Both the position numbers and the translations under genes were made by a program. A model generated the notes under the pieces. It was not told the DNA's origin. It saw only the letters and a program-made list of their open reading frames with translations, and searched no databases. This document shows positions 58,865-64,000 of a stretch of 64,000 nucleotides of DNA, piece by piece. Numbering within the stretch: position 1 is the first letter of the stretch; each line of letters opens with the position of its first letter. Location: positions 206,877 to 270,876 of the forward strand of contig JABURS010000042.1 in NCBI GenBank assembly GCA_014762505.1. The letters run 5' to 3'. This DNA comes from Chromatiales bacterium. Its GTDB lineage: Bacteria; Pseudomonadota; Gammaproteobacteria; SpSt-1174.

Positions 58865-59980
58865 TTAACGAACCAGCTTGCCGATATGCTCGAGTATAGG
58901 CGTCGCCACCGGCTCGATCTTCTTGCGCATGACACTGCCCACCGCATCCGTAAGGGCAAAGATAGGCGCCACCAGTCGCTCGCCAATCAGAGACAGGAAC
59001 AACATGGATTCGATGCGTGTTTTCTGATCGGGGACTGTTGTCAAAACCTGCTGTAGTGCCTCGGGTGGTTTGGCCAGGGTCTCACCGACGATGCGTTCGA
59101 TCTCGGCCAGTTCGCGGATCGGCTCATCCTGTTGTCGGACCGACTCAAAATAATCGCGCACGGTGTCAAACAGGCGTACCACCACGTCCTGGTTGGAGGG
59201 TTTTTTCAGGACCTTTTCCACCGTCGACAGATAGGTCTGGCCAGGCGTCGAGAGTAGACGTAGGAACTGTTTGGCAAACGGGTTATCCGCCTCGACAAGG
59301 GGCGCGAGCGCCTCATGCACGGTCTCATACTCCGCATGGGCGGAAACGGGATCGGGCAGGTCGTCGGGTTGACTGGCGAGAAAACCGACATAGAAGGCGT
59401 TTTTGCGATTGGCCTTTTTCCAGATCGATTCTCGGGTGGCTTCATCGATGAGTCCGGGCGTTTGCAACACCAGTCGGACCGACTCCATCTGTGCCAGGGG
59501 CTCTTCCTCGAAGGGCATAAACTCCACCAGGAATTCCGATAAGACCGGCCCCATTTCGCCATCGACAACCTCCTGCCTGTCCAGCATACGGCGGGCATTT
59601 TCCGAACTGGGCATGGCCCACCAGGCCCGTCGTGCCACCTCGTCGGTGATGCCAGCGGCATAGACCACTGCCACCACCGCCTCAGGCTCGCCCAGCAACA
59701 ACAGCTTTTCCAGGTTATCGGCGCGTTGCTGGCCCATGCGGGTCCAGCGACGCAGGTAGATGGGGTAGCCGCCGGGCGAGCCCAGGACGTGTGTGGAGAA
59801 CAGCTCCTTCACCATCTTGATGTATTTTTCGTCCTTGCAGTTGGGATTCAACTGGACCTTGGCTTCGCCCTTATCGGACAGGGCGTAGACGATCAAATTG
59901 GACTCATCGATGCGCACGGCATGTAGGTTTTGCGCCAGCAAAACGTTCAGGCGCAGGCTGTCTTCAGCAGATAATTCCAT
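58865..59980 (-). CDS. Probable DsrS-like sulfur-oxidation accessory protein
   Basis: 371-aa soluble protein beginning MELSAEDSLRLNVLLAQNLH. Blocks such as ALSDKGEAKVQLNPNCKDEK, HVLGSPGGYPIYLRRWTRMG and ARRAWWAMPSSENARRMLD resemble, from memory, the DsrS protein of sulfur-oxidising bacteria (about 370 aa), a soluble protein needed for normal dsr expression in Allochromatium. Identification is not certain. The ATG at 59980 lies 17 bp after the VWA gene; an in-frame GTG upstream lies inside that gene and is rejected. It shares an operon with cysG. Confidence 0.65.
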   Translation of the reverse strand: MELSAEDSLRLNVLLAQNLHAVRIDESNLIVYALSDKGEAKVQLNPNCKDEKYIKMVKELFSTHVLGSPGGYPIYLRRWTRMGQQRADNLEKLLLLGEPEAVVAVVYAAGITDEVARRAWWAMPSSENARRMLDRQEVVDGEMGPVLSEFLVEFMPFEEEPLAQMESVRLVLQTPGLIDEATRESIWKKANRKNAFYVGFLASQPDDLPDPVSAHAEYETVHEALAPLVEADNPFAKQFLRLLSTPGQTYLSTVEKVLKKPSNQDVVVRLFDTVRDYFESVRQQDEPIRELAEIERIVGETLAKPPEALQQVLTTVPDQKTRIESMLFLSLIGERLVAPIFALTDAVGSVMRKKIEPVATPILEHIGKLVR

Positions 59981-59997
59981 TGAGTTTTTTCTTGTGT

Positions 59998-61284
59998 TTA
60001 GTTGAGCTGGATGCGGGTACCCCATGGTACCTTGGCCTTGCCCTTGATCAACCAGATCACCGGGTATGGCGGCTCGTGCTCGGGGAACTGACCCTCGGCA
60101 TCGGTGAAGTAGACCAGAATGTCGGGCTGGCGGTCCAGTCTTTCGGCCCACTCAAAGACCGGGGAGAATGAGGTGCCCCCTCCCCCTTTAAATTGCTTCG
60201 GCAGGCTGAACTCCTCCCAGGGCTCATAGCGCCAGGGGCAACCCTCGGCAAGTTCGGCGTCACAGGCCACGAGGGTAATACGGGCCCGCATCTGACTCTT
60301 GATGGCATCGATCTCGGAGACGAATTCGCCCATCTCGCGCTCGCCGATGGAGCCAGAGATATCCAGCGCCACCACCACATCGATCTGTTCGCTACGCATA
60401 CTGGGGAAGATGGCCGGCCCCTCACGGCGTCCCGATGGACGTGAATAGCTGTAGTCGTCGCGTGCAATGGAGGTGAGATAACGGGCCAGCAGCATACGCC
60501 AGGGCAGTTGCGGCTGTAGCAGGTGATCCACCATGCGTGCCATGGCTCCGCCTAGTTTACCGGCCTGCATGGCCTGCTGGGCGGCGCCGGCCAGGCGCTG
60601 CTGCCACTGCACATCCAGGGTCTCGCGCTCGGCATCGTTTAGCGGCTTGGGTTGTGGCGCACCACCGGCTTCCGGATCGACCTCGGGATTATTGTCGCCT
60701 GCGTTCTCGCCTTCGCCCTCGTCCTGCTCGCCACCCTGGTCGTCCGGCTCACTCTCGCCCTTGTCCTCGTCGCCGTCGCCCCGCTCCCAGTCGCTGGATT
60801 TGCCCCGGTTCTGCTCCGACTGGTTCTCGTCGTCGTAGATGTGCTGGTCCATGGGCTGGTCATTGTTATTGTCGTCGATGGAGGGATAGATCTCCTCGGC
60901 GGTCATACCCTCAAAGCGACTGTCGTGGAGCATGCCGATGGGCGGCTTCAGACCATCCTTAATGAGCAGCGGGTTGATGGCGTAATCGCAGGCCAGGTCC
61001 CAACGATGTCGGACCCGGTGCTGACGTCGGGCAAAATGAGACAGGGCACAATGCAGGGCCTCGTGGGCGAGGATGAACTGGGTCTCGTCGAGCGTCAGGT
61101 GATCGATAAACTCGGCGTTGTAATAGAACTTTCGTGCGTCGGTGGCCGTGGTCTTGCACCACTCAGGATTGCCCTCGATCATGGGCAGGCGCAACACAAG
61201 AGCCCCGAGAAAGGGCTTCTCAAGGATCAGGCGCGTCCGTGCCGCCGCCAGCTTCTTCTCGATGGCCTCGGTGTCCATGCCCAT
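59998..61284 (-). CDS. VWA-like domain protein with N-terminal metallopeptidase-type domain (DUF2201)
   Basis: 428-aa protein with two domains. The N-terminal half (to about 200) has a zincin-like HExxH motif, H74-E-A-L-H78 in ILAHEALHCALSHFARR. A strongly acidic linker (EDKGESEPDDQGGEQDEGEG) separates it from a C-terminal von Willebrand A domain with the metal-ion-dependent adhesion motif DISGS near residue 306. Proteins of this type work with MoxR ATPases to fit cofactors or remodel partner enzymes. It lies 7 bp after the MoxR gene. Confidence 0.88.
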   Translation of the reverse strand: MGMDTEAIEKKLAAARTRLILEKPFLGALVLRLPMIEGNPEWCKTTATDARKFYYNAEFIDHLTLDETQFILAHEALHCALSHFARRQHRVRHRWDLACDYAINPLLIKDGLKPPIGMLHDSRFEGMTAEEIYPSIDDNNNDQPMDQHIYDDENQSEQNRGKSSDWERGDGDEDKGESEPDDQGGEQDEGEGENAGDNNPEVDPEAGGAPQPKPLNDAERETLDVQWQQRLAGAAQQAMQAGKLGGAMARMVDHLLQPQLPWRMLLARYLTSIARDDYSYSRPSGRREGPAIFPSMRSEQIDVVVALDISGSIGEREMGEFVSEIDAIKSQMRARITLVACDAELAEGCPWRYEPWEEFSLPKQFKGGGGTSFSPVFEWAERLDRQPDILVYFTDAEGQFPEHEPPYPVIWLIKGKAKVPWGTRIQLN

Positions 61285-61291
61285 GGCCCCG

Positions 61292-62335
61292 TTATTCGTA
61301 GATCACCAGGTCGGCGATGGCCTCGGCCCAGTCGGCGAACTGCGGCACGGCGAACAGGTCCTGCCCGATGGCGCGGTGCATATCGGAGACCATCATCACG
61401 CCCATCTCCTTTTGCGGGAACCGACCGGCGTAGTTGAGGATATTACCGTGTACGTCGTTGGCCGCCTCGGTGCCGCGGGCACGAATGGCGCGTCCCACCA
61501 GGGCGGAGGCGACGGCATATTGCAGGTCGATCTCCCTGGGGGCGTCGACTTCCTCACCCAGGATAATGGACTCAAGGTCCGGCATGTTGTCGAGATTGTC
61601 GATGAAGGCATTGAGCTCAATCCCGGCGGCGGGCCCGACACAGGCCTGCAGGGTGCCCAGCAGCAATTGCGGGTTGTCACCGAACTTCTTCAAGGCGTTG
61701 TGGGCGAATTCCCAGGAACGTGGAGAGGGAAAGGCCACCGGATTGTGGGCCGGGTCAAAATCGAATAACAGGTCGGGACGAAAACGCAGGAAGGCGATGA
61801 TTCGCTCGTCGATATTATGCTCATAGGCCCAGGCGACCCAGTCGTCCAGATTCACATCCACTTCGAAGTGGGAGAAGCGATTGGCCAGCGGCGCCGGCAT
61901 GGTGTAGGTCACACCACGGTCGCCCTGGCGGTTACCGGCGGCGAAGATGGCCCAGCCTTCGGGGACCTGGTAGTTACCCAGGCGACGATCCAGGATTAGC
62001 TGGTAGGCCGCGGCGGAGACGCTGGGCGGCGCCGAGGTGATTTCATCCAGGAACAGAATCCCTTTGGGTCCGTGGCGCTCGGCATCGGGCAACATGGCGG
62101 GGATGGCCCACTCCACCTTGTCCTCGACCCGAAACGGAATGCCACGCAGGTCCGAGGGCTCCATCTGCGACAGGCGCACATCAACCACCGGGGCATTAAA
62201 TTTATCCGCCACCTGGGCGATCATTTGCGACTTGCCGACACCCGGAGGCCCCCACAGCATGACCGGGGTATGGTGGCCGCTGGCGGCACTTTGAAATTCC
62301 TTCTCGAGAATGGGTAACAACTGAGCGGGACGCAT
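61292..62335 (-). CDS. MoxR-family AAA+ ATPase
   Basis: 347-aa AAA+ ATPase of the MoxR group. Walker A is GPPGVGKS (29-36), Walker B ILFLDEI (about 93-99), and sensor 1 is the asparagine in IFAAGNRQGDRG. The C-terminal half contains the helical lid (FPSPRSWEFAHNALKKFG). MoxR proteins pair with VWA proteins as chaperones (for example NorQ-NorD, CbbQ-CbbO, MoxR-MoxCL). The partner gene is 7 bp downstream; the target enzyme is unknown. Confidence 0.9.
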   Translation of the reverse strand: MRPAQLLPILEKEFQSAASGHHTPVMLWGPPGVGKSQMIAQVADKFNAPVVDVRLSQMEPSDLRGIPFRVEDKVEWAIPAMLPDAERHGPKGILFLDEITSAPPSVSAAAYQLILDRRLGNYQVPEGWAIFAAGNRQGDRGVTYTMPAPLANRFSHFEVDVNLDDWVAWAYEHNIDERIIAFLRFRPDLLFDFDPAHNPVAFPSPRSWEFAHNALKKFGDNPQLLLGTLQACVGPAAGIELNAFIDNLDNMPDLESIILGEEVDAPREIDLQYAVASALVGRAIRARGTEAANDVHGNILNYAGRFPQKEMGVMMVSDMHRAIGQDLFAVPQFADWAEAIADLVIYE

Positions 62336-62369
62336 TCTGAACTACCTTTCTGTTTGACTGCAATGCGGC

Positions 62370-62810
62370 CTAGAATCCGGCCAGCTTGTACCATTTCTGG
62401 GCCTGTTCCGGGTCTTTTTCAACCCCGTTGCCCTCTTCATACATCATGCCCAGGGTGGTCATGGAGCCCTGCAGGCCCTGTTCGGCGGCCTTGGTAAACC
62501 ACTCCACCGCAATGGCCGGGTCCTTATCGGTACACTCCCCTTCCAGGTACATGAATCCCAGGCCATGCTGGGCCATGGCGTGCCCCTGCTCGGCCGCGGC
62601 CCGCATCCATTTCAGGGCGCTCTCGGGATTGGGGGCCATGCCCAGTCCATTTTGCAGCATAATGGCAACGCGGTACTGGGCCTCGGCATTGCCCTGCTCG
62701 GCAAAGGGGGAGAGATACTGGATGGCGCGGGAGAAATGCTTGGATTCGAAGGCGGACATGCCGCTGTTGAATTCCATCATTTCCTTGTCGTTCATATCGG
62801 TTTCGATCAT
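62370..62810 (-). CDS. Sel1-like repeat protein
   Basis: 146-aa protein made almost entirely of Sel1/TPR-like repeats of about 36 residues (GNAEAQYRVAIMLQNGLGMA, GHAMAQHGLGFMYLEGE, GLQGSMTTLGMMYEEGNGVE). These form helical scaffolds for protein-protein contacts. There is no signal peptide, so it is cytoplasmic. It lies 34 bp before the MoxR gene and is the first gene of the operon. The start at MIETD or at MNDKE (5 codons later) is undecided. Confidence 0.85.
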   Translation of the reverse strand: MIETDMNDKEMMEFNSGMSAFESKHFSRAIQYLSPFAEQGNAEAQYRVAIMLQNGLGMAPNPESALKWMRAAAEQGHAMAQHGLGFMYLEGECTDKDPAIAVEWFTKAAEQGLQGSMTTLGMMYEEGNGVEKDPEQAQKWYKLAGF

Positions 62811-63022
62811 GGTTTGATGCTCGGCCTATTTCTTACCAAAATACTCATGTATATTATCGCCAGAAATACGGACGGCGTATACCCCCTTCGAGAGATCGGG
62901 TATTGAAATCTCACCGACGGGCCCATAGAACCTGCTCCATGGGGATATTCAAGCACCTGATCCGCAAGGCTATACTTCCCCACCGTCGTTCGAACCCTTA
63001 ACCCAAAGGCACAGCAATACGC

Positions 63023-64000
63023 ATGAACGAACAAGACGCCGCAACTGTGTTGCGAAAGAGCATACAAAAGGTCGCCACCGGTCCCGAATACAGTAAGGAC
63101 CTGAATGTGGAAGAGACCCGAGTCTCCATGGAACATATTCTGTCGGGCCAGGCCGATCCCGTCCAGGCCGGTATCTTTTTCATCGCCCTGCGTATGAAGC
63201 GCGAAAGCGATGAGGAAAACGAGGGTGTCCTGCGAGCCATACTGGATCACGTCAAACCGGCCACTGCCGAGGTCGATGAACTGGTGGACATTGCCGATCC
63301 CTATGACGGCTATGCCCGTGGCGTTCCCGCCTCGCCCTTCCTGGCACCGGTACTGGCGGCCTGTGGCGTCGCTGCCGTCTCTCATGGTGCCGAGAGCATC
63401 GGTCCCAAGTACGGTGCCACTCATCACAAGATCCTCAGAGCCGCCGGTAAAAAGGTGGACATGAGCGTGGATGAAGCCAAGGCACAGATCGCAAACCCCG
63501 ATATCGGTTGGGCCTATATCGACCAGAAGGTCTACAACCCCGGTTTGCATGAGCTACTTCCCTTGCGTGCCCGCATGATCAAACGCCAGGTGATGACCAC
63601 CGTCGAGGTATTGGTCGGTCCCATCCGCGGCCGCAAGCAGACACACTTGATGACCGGATACGTGCACAAGGCCTATCCGCCCATCTACGCCCGGCTGGCT
63701 CGCCAGTCAGGCTTCGACTCCGCCATGATCGTCCGTGGTGTAGAAGGTGGTATCATTCCTTCCCTGCAACAGGCAGGCAAGTACTGGTACTACTACGACA
63801 AGGGTGAAGAGCAGATGCAGGAACTGGATCCGAAAAGCGTTGGCATCGATCAGGCCAGCCGTGCGGTTCCGATTCCGGAAAGTGTCCCCGCTGCTGCTTC
63901 ACAAAAGGATGAAATCGACAGCGCTGTCGATATCGATGCCCTGGCTCGCATCTCTGCCGAGATGGGAGTTGAGGCATTATCAGGAAAAGCGGGACCTATG
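63023..64000 (+). CDS. Anthranilate phosphoribosyltransferase-like protein (TrpD2/YbiB type), 3' end missing
   Basis: 326 codons to the window edge. It has the fold of nucleoside phosphorylase/TrpD-type transferases: the helical N-domain (VSMEHILSGQADPVQAGIFF), then PYDGYARGVPASPFLAPVLA where TrpD has its GTGGD loop, and SHGAESIGPKYGATHHKIL where TrpD has the KHGN-type loop. The altered phosphoribosyl-binding loops suggest it is not a tryptophan enzyme; relatives such as YbiB bind nucleic acid. It is divergent from the MoxR operon, with about 210 bp between. No stop is reached. Confidence 0.75.
   Translation, partial: MNEQDAATVLRKSIQKVATGPEYSKDLNVEETRVSMEHILSGQADPVQAGIFFIALRMKRESDEENEGVLRAILDHVKPATAEVDELVDIADPYDGYARGVPASPFLAPVLAACGVAAVSHGAESIGPKYGATHHKILRAAGKKVDMSVDEAKAQIANPDIGWAYIDQKVYNPGLHELLPLRARMIKRQVMTTVEVLVGPIRGRKQTHLMTGYVHKAYPPIYARLARQSGFDSAMIVRGVEGGIIPSLQQAGKYWYYYDKGEEQMQELDPKSVGIDQASRAVPIPESVPAAASQKDEIDSAVDIDALARISAEMGVEALSGKAGPM

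Noticed and set aside
58865-60151. A longer version of the DsrS-like protein starting at a GTG in the VWA gene
   Set aside because: The extra 57 residues translate the 3' end of the VWA gene in another frame; the ATG at 59980 begins a family-like N-terminus.

Overview
The window reads as a GC-rich gammaproteobacterial chromosome. The gene neighbourhoods are typical of that class: nudJ-mnmA-hflD, clpS-clpA with infA, fabD-fabG-acpP-fabF followed by pabB-pabC-mltG-tmk-holB-pilZ-tatD, and uvrY-uvrC-pgsA with tRNA genes. Near the right end a gene resembling dsrS lies in one operon with siroheme synthase, which hints at a sulfur-oxidising lineage. That hint is an inference from memory of the family, not a database result.

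Layout. 1-6211: start of aconitase acnA, hflD, mnmA, nudJ (minus strand), clpS-clpA (plus) and infA (minus). 6432-16006: a long plus-strand housekeeping operon for fatty-acid synthesis, folate (pABA), septal peptidoglycan, dTMP kinase, DNA polymerase III delta', PilZ and TatD. 16076-24150: a minus-strand beta-oxidation operon (papain-like amidase, fadE, thiolase, fadB/J-like) and a class V aminotransferase. 24366-30506: a KamA-like radical SAM enzyme, bioA, three small genes and a class II ribonucleotide reductase.

31076-45856 is a complete 14.8-kb Tn3-family transposon of the Tn4651 type. It has 38-bp terminal inverted repeats and a 5-bp GAAAT target duplication. It carries tnpT and tnpS around a candidate resolution site, a czc-type heavy-metal efflux operon (czcI, czcC, czcB, czcA, cation diffusion facilitator, ynfA), a TumE/TumA-like toxin-antitoxin pair and tnpA. 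It interrupts a membrane response-regulator gene, and deleting it with one duplication copy restores the reading frame. Inside it, ynfA is interrupted by a 193-bp miniature element with Tn7-like ends and its own 5-bp duplication, so three layers are nested.

46408-50546: an HTH-receiver regulator, a LexA-type repressor, a CDGSH/glutamate-synthase-domain fusion protein, a 12-copy 7-bp tandem repeat and folD. 50675-54808: tRNA-Leu(UAA), tRNA-Cys, tRNA-Gly, pgsA, uvrC, a UvrY/GacA regulator and tRNA-Ser. The tRNA-Leu gene is split in its anticodon by a 230-nt group I intron closely resembling the cyanobacterial/plastid intron at the same site. 54979-64000: a YccA-family membrane protein, then a minus-strand operon (Sel1 repeat protein, MoxR ATPase, VWA/metallopeptidase protein, DsrS-like protein, unknown protein, cysG, DUF3050), and a truncated TrpD-like transferase on the plus strand.

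The most notable items are the tRNA-Leu group I intron, the precisely delimited metal-resistance transposon with its nested Tn7-like mini-element, and the MoxR-VWA-DsrS-CysG operon.
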